Assembly: GCA_029981435.1 (NCBI GenBank)
Contig: JARRBB010000012.1
Location: 1 to 64,000, forward strand
DNA: 64,000 nucleotides
Reading direction: 5' to 3'
From: Thermotogaceae bacterium
Lineage (GTDB): Bacteria > Thermotogota > Thermotogae > B21-G9 > HyVt-16
Under the pieces are notes generated by a model, which was given only the letters and a program-made list of their open reading frames with translations, made no database searches and was not told the DNA's origin. Positions 43,455 to 52,580 of the stretch are shown piece by piece (within the stretch, counting starts at the first letter, position 1; every line of letters starts with the position of its first letter). Position numbers and translations under genes: made by a program.

Positions 43455-45810
43455 TATCAACTCCACTAAGAGCTATCTTTATAACTTCTTCGATATCGTC
43501 AACCAGATTTATTTTCACTTTTTTTAGAATCTCCTCCGGGATTTTTTGCAAATCTTTTTTATTTTTTGAAGGGATTATTATTTCTTTTATACCGCTTCTT
43601 AGAGCAGCGAGTACTTTTTCTCTAATTCCGCCTACCGGAAGAACCCTACCTCTAAGGGTTATTTCTCCGGTCATCGCTAAATCATTTCTAACTGGAACGT
43701 TTCGAATCGCTGAAAGCAAACTCGTTACGATAGTAACCCCTGCTGAAGGGCCGTCTTTGGGAACAGCACCTTCGGGAACATGAATATGTATATCGTGAGA
43801 ATTAAAAAATTGGGGTTCGGTTTCTTCGCACAATTTTCTCACAACGCTTATGGCTATCTGGGCCGATTCTTTCATAACATCTCCAAGTTGACCGGTGAGT
43901 ATTAAAGCACCCTTTCCAGGTATGATAGCACTTTCGATTTGTAAAATTGTTCCACCTATGGGTGTCCACGCCATGCCGGTTGCAACACCCACCTCAGGTC
44001 TATCGAGAATTTCATCCTCCAAAAAGCGAGGAATTCCAAGCATTTTTTCTAAAAGTTTCGGTGTAACTTTTACCGTTTCGATTTTTTCAGTCAGTATTTT
44101 TAACGCTATTTTCCTGAAAAGTCTTGATAATTCCCGATAAAGATTTCTCACACCTGCTTCTTTGGTATATTTTGATATTAAATCTATTAAAGCTTTTTCC
44201 TGAATAGTTATTTTATATTTCTCGAGTCCATGCTCTCTCATCAGTCTTGGAATCAAGTATTTTTTTGCGATCATAATTTTTTCAAGATCTGTATACCCAG
44301 GAATTTCTATTATCTCCATTCTATCTAACAACGCAGAAGGAATGGAATAAGTTACATTCGCAGTTGTTACAAAAATCACATCAGAGAGGTCAAAAGATAA
44401 TTCAAGATAATGATCAACAAAGTTGCTGTTTTGTTCTGGATCTAAGACTTCGAGCAATGCAGAAGCTGGATCCCCTTGAAAACTCATACCCATTTTATCT
44501 ATCTCATCAAGCAAAATCACAGGATTTTTACTCCCTGCCTGCCTGAGTAGTTGAATTATCCTTCCTGGTAAAGCACCAACGTAAGTTCTCCGATGCCCTC
44601 TTATTTCAGCTTCATCTCTTAGTCCCCCAAGAGACATTCTGACAAATTTTCGATTCATGGCTCTTGCAAGCGAGCGACCAAGGGAGGTTTTCCCTACCCC
44701 TGGAGGACCGACAAGGCAAAGAATAGGTGATTTAAGGTTGTTCGAAATTTTTCTCACGGCGAGAAATTCTAAAATTCTTTCTTTGACTTCTTCAAGCCCA
44801 TAGTGATCTTCGTCAAGAATTTTTTGTGCAAGGTCTATATCAAATGTGTCTTGAGTAGTTTTACTCCAAGGTAAATTCAATATCCAGTCAAGATATGTTC
44901 TTATAACATTAGCTTCAGCTGAGTATGGTGACATCATCGATAAACGTTCCAGTTCATTTTTAGCTTTATCTTTGACATACTTAGGTGCGTTAAGTTTTTC
45001 AATTTTATTTCTCAACTGTGCAATTTCTGTATCTTCATTTTCGCCACTTAACTCTTCCTGTATAGCTCTCAACTTTTCTTTCAGATAAAATTCCCTTTGT
45101 GATTTCTCTATACTGCTTTTTACTCTCTCATTTATCTTTTCTTCAAGTTTTAGTAATTGAAGTTCGTTATCAAGCATCTGGAGGATTTTTTCTAACCTAT
45201 TTTTGGGATGAAGTTCTTGAAGCAGTCTGATTTTTTCATTGAATTTACCAGGTATAACTGAAGCAACCATATCGGCGAATTGTTCAGGATCATCGATTTC
45301 CTCGAGTGGAAAAGCGATTTCTTTTGGTATGGCTTGTGTCATCTCCACATACTGTTCGAACAACTCTTTAACTTTTCGCATCAAAGCTTCCAGATATTTT
45401 GTTTTTCTGTATTTTACCTCGAGCGGTTCTATTTTGAAAAGCAAGATATTTTTCTTTCTCACATTTTCCTTTAAAATCCCTCTTTTTAAAATTTCCACTA
45501 GTACTTTAAGACTTCCATCGGGGTTTTTAAATATCTGAATGATCTGTGCAATTACTCCAAATTCGATCAGATCATTTGCCCGTGGATTTTCAACATCAGG
45601 ATTTTTTTGCCACGAAAGAAAGACCAATCTGCTGGTTTTGTCAAGGGAATACTCCACAGCAGAAAGGGTTACATCCCTTTCAGCTATAAACGGTAAAACA
45701 GCACCCGGAAACATTACGGGACCATCTCTTAAAGCTATAACTGGAAGAACCTCTGGTATATCTATTTGTTCTTGTTCGCTTATAAACTCATCTATTTTTG
45801 ATGTTTTCAT
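43432..45810 (-). CDS. lon: ATP-dependent protease Lon
   Basis: A 792-aa AAA+ serine protease degrading damaged and regulatory proteins. N domain from LPVIALRDGPVMFPG, then a coiled-coil region, an ATPase with GPPGVGKTSLGRSLA and ILLDEIDKMG, and a protease domain with the catalytic serine in PKDGPSAGVTI and the catalytic lysine about 43 residues later (KVLAALRSGIKEI region). The start is ATG 45810 behind AGAGGTG; the GTG at 45819 falls inside that RBS. Its beginning overlaps tsaE by 23 bases and its end overlaps engB. Confidence 0.95.
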   Translation of the reverse strand: MKTSKIDEFISEQEQIDIPEVLPVIALRDGPVMFPGAVLPFIAERDVTLSAVEYSLDKTSRLVFLSWQKNPDVENPRANDLIEFGVIAQIIQIFKNPDGSLKVLVEILKRGILKENVRKKNILLFKIEPLEVKYRKTKYLEALMRKVKELFEQYVEMTQAIPKEIAFPLEEIDDPEQFADMVASVIPGKFNEKIRLLQELHPKNRLEKILQMLDNELQLLKLEEKINERVKSSIEKSQREFYLKEKLRAIQEELSGENEDTEIAQLRNKIEKLNAPKYVKDKAKNELERLSMMSPYSAEANVIRTYLDWILNLPWSKTTQDTFDIDLAQKILDEDHYGLEEVKERILEFLAVRKISNNLKSPILCLVGPPGVGKTSLGRSLARAMNRKFVRMSLGGLRDEAEIRGHRRTYVGALPGRIIQLLRQAGSKNPVILLDEIDKMGMSFQGDPASALLEVLDPEQNSNFVDHYLELSFDLSDVIFVTTANVTYSIPSALLDRMEIIEIPGYTDLEKIMIAKKYLIPRLMREHGLEKYKITIQEKALIDLISKYTKEAGVRNLYRELSRLFRKIALKILTEKIETVKVTPKLLEKMLGIPRFLEDEILDRPEVGVATGMAWTPIGGTILQIESAIIPGKGALILTGQLGDVMKESAQIAISVVRKLCEETEPQFFNSHDIHIHVPEGAVPKDGPSAGVTIVTSLLSAIRNVPVRNDLAMTGEITLRGRVLPVGGIREKVLAALRSGIKEIIIPSKNKKDLQKIPEEILKKVKINLVDDIEEVIKIALSGVDSVVNKKC

Positions 45811-46261
45811 AAAAGTCACCTCTTAAAAATCTCTTCTCATAATTTTTGCCTTTAAAAGTTATCATCAATTTTCGCATCATATTGTCAATAAACTCTATTT
45901 TTACTTTCAAAAATCCGTCTTTCCATGTTGATTCAATTATACCAGGCCACTCAATTATTGTAACACCGTCTTTGGGATACAAAAATTCTTCTAAACCTGC
46001 TTCTATAAATTCATCAATATTATTCAATCGATAGAGATCCATATGATATATTTTGAGTTTTCCAGAGTATATATTCAATATGGTGAAAGTAGGACTGCTT
46101 ACCATGTTCATATCTATATCAATAGAAAGGGCAAGACCTTTAACGAATGTAGTCTTGCCCGAACCAAGTTCACCTTCTAAAAATATCAAATCACCTCTTC
46201 TTAAGCCTGTACCAAATTTCTTCGCAAACTCTATTAGGTCATTTTCACTCATCAAATTCAT
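45788..46261 (-). CDS. tsaE: tRNA threonylcarbamoyladenosine synthesis ATPase TsaE
   Basis: A 157-aa P-loop ATPase that works with TsaB and TsaD to make t6A at position 37 of ANN-decoding tRNAs. Walker A is EGELGSGKTTFVKGL; SSPTFTI, HMDLYRL and IIEWPG follow, as expected for the family. Start placed at ATG 46261, just after the glpK stop; ATG 46303 lies inside glpK. The C terminus reads past the lon start. Sandwiched between glpK and lon in a run of overlapping genes. Confidence 0.92.
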   Translation of the reverse strand: MNLMSENDLIEFAKKFGTGLRRGDLIFLEGELGSGKTTFVKGLALSIDIDMNMVSSPTFTILNIYSGKLKIYHMDLYRLNNIDEFIEAGLEEFLYPKDGVTIIEWPGIIESTWKDGFLKVKIEFIDNMMRKLMITFKGKNYEKRFLRGDFYENIKNR

Positions 46262-46263
46262 TG

Positions 46264-47718
46264 TTATTGCCAGTTCTTTGATCTTTCCACCGCCTTTTTC
46301 CATTTCATGTATTTTGCTATTAACGATTCATCTGTGATTGGATGAAAGTCTTTATCTACCTTTCTTAACCTCTTTAAATCTTCCAGACTCCATATTCCTG
46401 CTTTTATACCTGCCGAAACAGCAGCACCAAGCGCTGTGGATTCCATATTTTTGGGCCTTGAAACTTTTACATCCAACAAATTTGCTTGCAACTGCATCAC
46501 AAAATCGTTTTTACTGACTCCACCATCAACTCTCAATTCTTTGATTTTCAAATCGCATTCATCTATCATTATATCAATTACTTCAGTAACACTGTAAGCG
46601 ATCGACTCAAGTATTGCTCTTACAAGATGAGCTCTACCTGTATCCCTCGTCATTCCAATAAACAGAGCTCTGGCTTTTGGATCCCAGTGAGGAGCACCCA
46701 GACCAGTAAAAGCACCAACAAAATAAACGTTTCCACTGTCTTTAATTGAGCGAGCTAATGCCTCTGTTTGAGCTGCATTCTCAACAAGCCCTATTTGTTT
46801 CGCCCATTCAACAAGTGTTCCACAGTTGAAAATACTTCCTTCAAGTGCATAGGTAACTTTATCATTCAATTTCCAACCAACTGTAGTTATCAAATCCTTG
46901 GACGATATGATTTTTTCACCTGTATTGGCAAGAACAAAGGCACCAGTACCGTAAGTTGATTTCACCATTCCTTCTTCAAAACACATCTGTCCAAACAGAG
47001 CCGCTTGCTGATCGCCAAGAACTGAATAAATAGGAGGTCCAAATTTTGAGGTGCCGAAATCATCTATACTTTCCTTTATTTCTGGTAAGATTTCTTTCCT
47101 TATACCAAAAATTTCAAGAAGTTCTTCATCCCATTTAAGAGTTTTTAGGTTAAAAAGCATCGTTCGTGAAGCGTTGGAAACATCTGTAAAATGATTATGT
47201 TCTTTTGTCAAGTTGTATATTAAAAACGAATCTATATTTCCAACAATCAGATCACCTTCTTCGAATGCTTGCCTTACTGTGTCCACATTTTTTAAAAGCC
47301 ACTCAATTTTTGTAGCTGAAAAATACGGGTCTACAGGAAGACCTGTTTTCTCTTTTATGATCTGGCTATAGCCCAATTCTTTAAGCTCTTCACATCTTCT
47401 GGTAGTTCTTCTACACTGCCAGACGATCGCGTTATAAAGGGGTTCTCCGGTTTTTTTACTCCAAGCAACTGTAGTTTCACGTTGATTGGTAATACCTATC
47501 GCATAAATATCAGAAATATTGATACTGGATTTTTCAATAATCTCATTTATAACTTCATTGACTGTATTAAGTATTTCAAGTGGATCATGTTCAACCCAAC
47601 CAGATTTTGGATATATTTGTTTGAATGGTTTTTGGGAAATTGCTTTTATTTCACCCAATTCATCAATTAACAGTGCACGAGTGCTCGATGTTCCTTGGTC
47701 AATTGCTAACAAGTACAC
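46264..47718 (-). CDS. glpK: Glycerol kinase
   Basis: A 484-aa FGGY kinase making glycerol 3-phosphate from glycerol. AIDQGTSSTRALL at the start, GITNQRETTVAW and NAIVWQCRRT near residue 80-100, TYGTGAFVLANTG, and VDGGVSKNDFVMQ as the C-terminal nucleotide loop are highly specific for glycerol kinase. Start taken as GTG 47718 behind GGGAGGGA; ATG 47733 overlaps that RBS. No glpF, glpD or other glycerol genes lie in the window, so its operon partners here are functionally unrelated. Confidence 0.95.
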   Translation of the reverse strand: MYLLAIDQGTSSTRALLIDELGEIKAISQKPFKQIYPKSGWVEHDPLEILNTVNEVINEIIEKSSINISDIYAIGITNQRETTVAWSKKTGEPLYNAIVWQCRRTTRRCEELKELGYSQIIKEKTGLPVDPYFSATKIEWLLKNVDTVRQAFEEGDLIVGNIDSFLIYNLTKEHNHFTDVSNASRTMLFNLKTLKWDEELLEIFGIRKEILPEIKESIDDFGTSKFGPPIYSVLGDQQAALFGQMCFEEGMVKSTYGTGAFVLANTGEKIISSKDLITTVGWKLNDKVTYALEGSIFNCGTLVEWAKQIGLVENAAQTEALARSIKDSGNVYFVGAFTGLGAPHWDPKARALFIGMTRDTGRAHLVRAILESIAYSVTEVIDIMIDECDLKIKELRVDGGVSKNDFVMQLQANLLDVKVSRPKNMESTALGAAVSAGIKAGIWSLEDLKRLRKVDKDFHPITDESLIAKYMKWKKAVERSKNWQ

Positions 47719-47739
47719 AACTATCCCTCCCAAGACGTA

Positions 47740-48474
47740 TTATTTTCTTTCGAAATCTATCCTAACTCTCAATCCATTTAGTTCAGATGTTCGAGGAGAT
47801 GCCCTTAATTTGAGTATATTTCTCACAGCTATGTCAGCAAGAATTGGGTTAGGTGCATTTATAACATTGACGATGGTTACCCTTCCATCTTTACCTATGT
47901 TTATCTGGACTATAACTTCTCCTCTAAGCGATTTTGCGGTGTTGGTATCGACGCTTTTTAATTTCAGCTGATAGTCATTTTGAAGGTCCTTTAGAACTGT
48001 TGTAAAATTAGGGATTCCAATTTTTGCAAGTTCTTCAAAAGCTATAATTTTTTCCTGAGAGGTCTCTTCAAATTCTATTCGTTTTTCAGAAAATCCTGTT
48101 TTTTTATTTACTCCTGATCTTAAAGACTCAAAAACATTTTCATCGTTTGTTATACCCGAACCGGGATTTAAAAACTCTTTGGGGCTTGTTGAGTATATTT
48201 TTGAATTATCTTTTTTAGGAAAACTGTATTCACTTAATGCTTTTATAATAGGATCTTCATTCACAGATTCTGTTGACTGTTGAATGTTATCTTCGGCTTT
48301 TTGTAAAGAGTCTACGCTTCTTTTTGTTTCAGTAGTTTCTATTTGCGAAACGATTTTGATATTCACAGGATTATTTTCCGGGATCGAAAATGGTTCATTT
48401 ATATTTGGAAGTATGAAAGCAAATAATACAAAGTTTATCATAAAAGATAGAAACATGGAAAAGATCGATCTCAT
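47740..48474 (-). CDS. tonB: TonB-like energy transducer
   Basis: A 244-aa protein with one N-terminal membrane anchor (about 4-24), a polar periplasmic spacer rich in S, E and N and without the usual Pro-Lys repeats, and a C-terminal TonB domain from about 182 (LRGEVIVQINIGKDGRV, LADIAVRNILKLRASP). TonB transmits proton-motive force from ExbB/ExbD to outer-membrane transporters. It lies three bases after exbD in the order exbB-exbD-tonB, making a complete set. Outer-membrane partners are not in the window. Confidence 0.8.
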   Translation of the reverse strand: MRSIFSMFLSFMINFVLFAFILPNINEPFSIPENNPVNIKIVSQIETTETKRSVDSLQKAEDNIQQSTESVNEDPIIKALSEYSFPKKDNSKIYSTSPKEFLNPGSGITNDENVFESLRSGVNKKTGFSEKRIEFEETSQEKIIAFEELAKIGIPNFTTVLKDLQNDYQLKLKSVDTNTAKSLRGEVIVQINIGKDGRVTIVNVINAPNPILADIAVRNILKLRASPRTSELNGLRVRIDFERK

Positions 48475-48476
48475 GT

Positions 48477-48890
48477 CTATTTTTCGATCTCCTTTACACT
48501 TATCTTCAAATCAGTGATTTTATAAGCTCTAAATATATCCATAATCCTTACTACAATACCATAATGTGCTGTTTTATCAGCAGTTATATAAGCCGTATTC
48601 GTCCTCTGAGTGCTCAGATATTTTTCTATTTCATAATTCAAATCATTTATAGATATTCTCTTTCCGTTAAAATATATTCTATCATCAGAATCTATACTTA
48701 CTATCAACCTTTTTTCTTGTATTGTTTCCGATACTCCTGTTTGAGCTTCTGGTAAATTTATTTCTATTGCTTTTTCTTCAATAACAAAAGTTGTAGTAAG
48801 AACAAAGAAAAGTAATAAAAGAAAAATAACATCGATCAAAGGTGTTATCTCTATTACTATTGATTGCAATCGAGCATTTCTACGTTTCAT
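48477..48890 (-). CDS. exbD: ExbD/TolR-family proton-channel subunit
   Basis: A 137-aa protein with a single N-terminal transmembrane helix. Its charged residue lies in ITPLIDVIFLLLLFF: the aspartate is the proton-carrying residue of the family. The periplasmic part (from about 45) has the RIYFNGKRIS-type strand pattern. Works with ExbB to energise TonB. TolR is the alternative, but the following gene is a TonB homologue and no tolA, tolB or pal gene is present. Confidence 0.9.
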   Translation of the reverse strand: MKRRNARLQSIVIEITPLIDVIFLLLLFFVLTTTFVIEEKAIEINLPEAQTGVSETIQEKRLIVSIDSDDRIYFNGKRISINDLNYEIEKYLSTQRTNTAYITADKTAHYGIVVRIMDIFRAYKITDLKISVKEIEK

Positions 48891-48893
48891 TTT

Positions 48894-49523
48894 TTACCTC
48901 ACTTCCTCATCAGATAATTCCCTTAGAAAATTTGCAACATCGTTCACTCCTTCAGTTATTGTTGCTTCCAGTTTGTCGGTTAATTCCCACAAGAAGCTCA
49001 TCAAAATTGAAAGCGTTATTGCAACAACAAGCCCGGCTACTGTTGTGTAAAGAGCTTCTGATATACCAGCTGCTAATTCAGCTTTATAAGCTATACCACC
49101 ACTTTGAGAAGGAGCAATAGAATTGAATATTTTTATCATACCGGTTACAGTTCCAAGAAGTCCTAAAAGTGGTGAAATAGTTATTATCATACTTATCAAC
49201 TTGTAATTTCTCTGTATTCTAATCATTTCATTCTCTATCAACAATGTAAGGGTATCTCCCCCAAGATAACCACTTTCTCTTTTTGAGTCTATCAATTTCA
49301 TAGTTATATTGGAAACAGGGTCAGAAGAATTTTTGCACATTTGTCTTATTTGACCTATGCGCTTTTGGCGAAGGAGTTTTTTCAAGTTTTCCACAATTGA
49401 GCCTGTTTTACGTCTAATATAAGCCACATAAATAAGTCTTTCAAACAACAAAAAAAGTCCAAACAACGATGCAAAAGCAATTATTAGGACAATAGGTCCT
49501 CCTTCGTGAATGAAGTTTATCAT
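48894..49523 (-). CDS. exbB: ExbB/MotA/TolQ-family proton-channel subunit
   Basis: A 209-aa inner-membrane protein with three transmembrane helices. The family core is SPLLGLLGTVTGMIKIF near residue 116, followed by GISEALYTTVAGLVVAI. Forms the pentameric channel around ExbD. First gene of the minus-strand run that extends to 37.6 kb, with RBS GGTGATG-type upstream and a 119-base divergent region shared with the radical SAM gene at 49643. Confidence 0.9.
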   Translation of the reverse strand: MINFIHEGGPIVLIIAFASLFGLFLLFERLIYVAYIRRKTGSIVENLKKLLRQKRIGQIRQMCKNSSDPVSNITMKLIDSKRESGYLGGDTLTLLIENEMIRIQRNYKLISMIITISPLLGLLGTVTGMIKIFNSIAPSQSGGIAYKAELAAGISEALYTTVAGLVVAITLSILMSFLWELTDKLEATITEGVNDVANFLRELSDEEVR

Positions 49524-49642
49524 CTTTCATCACCTTTCCTGAGAAACTATGTCTTTATATAATATTTTTATTCTCAAAGCCTTATATCCTTATATGCTAT
49601 AATCTCGTAAGAGTTGAATAATCACAAGTAGGTGGTGATATT

Positions 49643-50992
49643 TTGAAGATTCTTTTACTCAATCCTCCGAATAAGGGATATTATTATAAACTTGGTGCCT
49701 TTTATCCACCTCTTGGAATCGCATATATCAGCTCTATGTTAAAAAAAGCAGGTCATGAAACAAAAATAATCGATATGAACATACAGAAGTTCGATTACAG
49801 AAAAAAGAATTACGATGATTACGATTTAGTAGGTATATCTGTAGACACAGTTAGATCGAATATAGCGTATAAAATTGCAAAACACATAAAAACTAAAAAC
49901 GTTAAAGTTGTTCTGGGCGGTCCCCATGCAAGTGCGGAAGCAAATGAGATACTAAAAAATCAAATAGCAGATTATGTAGTAATAGGTGAGGGTGAAAAAA
50001 GTTTTTTAGATCTGGTTGAGAGTTTAGAGAATGGTGAATTATATCCTGAGATTCCGGGTATTGCTTATATGAAACGCGACGAACTTAAAGTTTTTCAAAG
50101 CAAATTTATAAATGACCTCGATTCTATTCCTTTCCCTGATAGAGAAAGTCTGCCATTGAAGTTATACAGAACAAAATTCGATGGCAAAACCGCAACGAGC
50201 ATTATAACTTCAAGAGGTTGTCCGTTTGACTGTGAATTTTGCTCCGCATCTCAATTTATGGGTATCAAATGGAGAAAACGAAGTGTGGACAACGTAATGG
50301 AAGAGATCAAAATGCTTGCTAAAAAACTCGGATATAGATCACTGATATTTTTTGATGACAATTTCACGATGGATCCAAAGAGAGTTATAAAAATATCAGA
50401 GGAAATCCTTAAAAATGATCTAAGGATAAGCTGGTGGGCATTTTCACGAGCAGATGAGGTAATAGGTCATGAAGATATGATAGAAGCGATGTCAAAAGCA
50501 GGCTGTAAAATGCTCTTTGTTGGTTTTGAAAGTGCAAGTGATGATGTTTTGAAAGAGTACGGTAAGAAACTTACAAGTTCTATTGCATTGAGTGTTTCAA
50601 AGATATTGAAAAAATATAAGATAGATTTATTTGCGAGTTTTATATTCGGAGCTCTTGGAGATACAGTTGAAAGTATAAATAAGACTGTAAAACTTGCTAA
50701 AAAACTCGGAGCAAGTATTGTACAATTTTCAATTTTAACACCATATCCTGGTACAAGACTATTCAACAAACTTAAAAATAACCTAATAACTAAAAACTAC
50801 GAACTTTTCGATGCTACGAATCTTGTTTTCAAGCATCCAAATTTTTCTCCTGAAAACCTGAAAAAGATATTTATAAAAGCATATTACAAGGTTTATCTAA
50901 ACCCTAAGCTACTGTTCAAACGCGGTTTGCCTTTCTTGTGGAAAATTTTAACTACTAAACATATCAATGAAGAAATACTTCTTGATGGTTAG
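49643..50992 (+). CDS. B12-binding-domain radical SAM protein
   Basis: A 449-aa protein with a cobalamin-binding-like N domain (LLLNPPNKGYYY, YISSMLKKAGHETKIIDMN) and a radical SAM core with CPFDCEFC near residue 195 in ITSRGCPFDCEFC. LIFFDDNFTMDPKR and GFESASDDVLKEYGK are typical of the BchE/P-methylase-like branch. Substrate unknown; lipid, tetrapyrrole or cell-envelope modifications are common for relatives. TTG start behind AGGTGGTG. The next gene begins 13 bases downstream. Confidence 0.85.
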   Translation: MKILLLNPPNKGYYYKLGAFYPPLGIAYISSMLKKAGHETKIIDMNIQKFDYRKKNYDDYDLVGISVDTVRSNIAYKIAKHIKTKNVKVVLGGPHASAEANEILKNQIADYVVIGEGEKSFLDLVESLENGELYPEIPGIAYMKRDELKVFQSKFINDLDSIPFPDRESLPLKLYRTKFDGKTATSIITSRGCPFDCEFCSASQFMGIKWRKRSVDNVMEEIKMLAKKLGYRSLIFFDDNFTMDPKRVIKISEEILKNDLRISWWAFSRADEVIGHEDMIEAMSKAGCKMLFVGFESASDDVLKEYGKKLTSSIALSVSKILKKYKIDLFASFIFGALGDTVESINKTVKLAKKLGASIVQFSILTPYPGTRLFNKLKNNLITKNYELFDATNLVFKHPNFSPENLKKIFIKAYYKVYLNPKLLFKRGLPFLWKILTTKHINEEILLDG

Positions 50993-51004
50993 GAGGAAGT
51001 TATT

Positions 51005-51973
51005 TTGGTGTTTAACTTTTTAGTACTTGTCGTCGGAATAACTTTGCTCGTGAAAGGAGCAGATTATTTAATAAGCGGTTCTGTAGCTGTTTCAAGAAGA
51101 TTGGGACTTTCTGAGTTATTTATAGGTTTAACAATCATTGCTTTTGGTACAAGTGCTCCGGAACTTGCAGTCAGTATTCAAGCAGCTTTAAAGGGATCAG
51201 GAATCGCTATAGGAAACGTTATTGGATCGAATATAGCTAACATATCCTTAATCCTTGGAGCAACCGCGATTATAATGCCTTTGAAGATATCTATTTCAAC
51301 TTTCAGATATGAAATACCTTTTGTTATATTGACTTCACTATCAGCAGGCATGATATTAATAGATGGTGACGGTTTTCTGAGTAGATTTGATGGAATTGTA
51401 CTTTTGAGTTTCTTTGTAATATTTCTGGATTATTTGTATAGCATGGCAAAAAAAGATAGAAAAATTCTTTTAGAACTTGAAGATAAAGAAATGGAAGAAG
51501 CCGAAAAACTTTCTAAAATAGATAAAAGCCTACCAATAGCTTTATTAGCAACTTTTGGTGGTTTAGCTGGTGTTATATATGGTGGAAAACTGGTTATAGA
51601 CAGTGCAGTATCCATTGCTAAAGTTTTTGGAGTAAGTGAAACATTAATAGGCGTAACAATTGTTGCGATTGGTACATCTTTACCAGAACTTGTTACGGGA
51701 ATAACCGCAGCTTTAAAGAAAAAAGCAGATATTGCTGTTGGAAATGTGATCGGGTCAAACGTTTTTAATGTTCTTCTGATACTGGGTCTATCCACATTGT
51801 TTAATCCTATTGGTGCTGACAGAAATCTTTTGCAAGACATTATTTTCATGATTGGAACAGCGATTCTTCTACCAACTTTGTCTTTCAAAAATAGAACACT
51901 TTCACGTTTAGGTGGTAGCATACTCTTGCTTTCATACCTTGTCTATATATATCTTGGAATCTTAGCTGGATGA
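51005..51973 (+). CDS. Na+/Ca2+ exchanger-family antiporter (YrbG-like)
   Basis: A 322-aa membrane protein with about ten transmembrane helices arranged as two inverted repeats. The two alpha repeats are visible as [14 protein letters not shown] with [17 protein letters not shown], and [14 protein letters not shown] with [17 protein letters not shown]; both carry the ion-binding glutamate in PE. The family exchanges sodium or protons for calcium. Start is TTG 51005 or GTG 51008 after AGGAGGAAG. Its 3' end overlaps convergently with RidA by 12 bases. Confidence 0.93.
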   Translation: MVFNFLVLVVGITLLVKGADYLISGSVAVSRRLGLSELFIGLTIIAFGTSAPELAVSIQAALKGSGIAIGNVIGSNIANISLILGATAIIMPLKISISTFRYEIPFVILTSLSAGMILIDGDGFLSRFDGIVLLSFFVIFLDYLYSMAKKDRKILLELEDKEMEEAEKLSKIDKSLPIALLATFGGLAGVIYGGKLVIDSAVSIAKVFGVSETLIGVTIVAIGTSLPELVTGITAALKKKADIAVGNVIGSNVFNVLLILGLSTLFNPIGADRNLLQDIIFMIGTAILLPTLSFKNRTLSRLGGSILLLSYLVYIYLGILAG

Positions 51974-52363
51974 ATTTTCATCGTTTGAAATTGCAATTAC
52001 TTCTATTTCAATGTCAACCATTCTTGGTAAATTCGAAACTTCAACAAAAGAACGTGCTGGTTTGTGAGAATAGAAGTATTCAGAATACACTTCATTTATT
52101 TCACTGAATTTATTTATATCTTTCGAAAAAATTGTGACTTTAACTACTTTTTCTAAAGAACTCCCGGCTGCTTCAAGAATTGATTTGATATTTTCAATAA
52201 CTCTCTTTGTTTTTTCTTTTATGTTTCCGGCTATCAACTCATTAGTTTCAGGATCAATCGGTATTTGTCCCGAAACGAATATGAACTCTCCAACTTTTAT
52301 AGCCTGTGAATAAGGCCCTATAGCTTTTGGAGCTTTACTGGTTTTAATATATTCTATATTCAT
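51962..52363 (-). CDS. ridA: RidA-family enamine/imine deaminase
   Basis: A 133-aa protein that hydrolyses reactive 2-aminoacrylate-type imines made by PLP enzymes such as threonine dehydratase. [24 protein letters not shown] at the N terminus is diagnostic, and the substrate arginine is in KPARSFVEV near residue 105. Located beside, but divergent from, the branched-chain amino acid operon, a frequent association because isoleucine-pathway imines are its targets. Confidence 0.95.
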   Translation of the reverse strand: MNIEYIKTSKAPKAIGPYSQAIKVGEFIFVSGQIPIDPETNELIAGNIKEKTKRVIENIKSILEAAGSSLEKVVKVTIFSKDINKFSEINEVYSEYFYSHKPARSFVEVSNLPRMVDIEIEVIAISNDENSSS

Positions 52364-52485
52364 TTTAATCCCCCTTCTGTTAAAGTTCTATATGATTTTA
52401 ACACCTTGATGCTCAACTACAAAAATATATATGTTTCAGTTTTGTTTTGTAAACCTTAAAAAAATGAAAAATACTTCCAATGTTC

Positions 52486-52515
52486 TTGACTTCCGAAAGT
52501 CTTTAATGATATTAT
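52486..52515 (+). promoter_or_regulatory. Promoter of the ilv-leu operon
   Basis: TTGACT at 52486-52491, an 18-base spacer and TATTAT at 52510-52515 precede ilvB by about 65 bases. No leader hairpin with a T tract, and no T-box consensus, was recognised between it and the start codon. Confidence 0.7.
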
Positions 52516-52580
52516 CCATGAAATTCATTTCTATAAACCTTCTTATGGGGTGCCTAAAGAAACTCAAGGGGAGTGTTAGT

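Noticed and set aside
49560-49605. Short tandem TTATATCCTTATATGC repeat before the radical SAM gene as an operator
   Set aside because: It overlaps an AT-rich -10-like TATAAT region and has only two imperfect copies; chance is likely.
52431-52580. In-frame extension upstream of ilvB, rich in Ile and Leu codons, as a leader peptide or longer N terminus
   Set aside because: It starts before the likely promoter at 52486-52515, has no stop or attenuator hairpin, and the strong RBS marks 52581 as the start.
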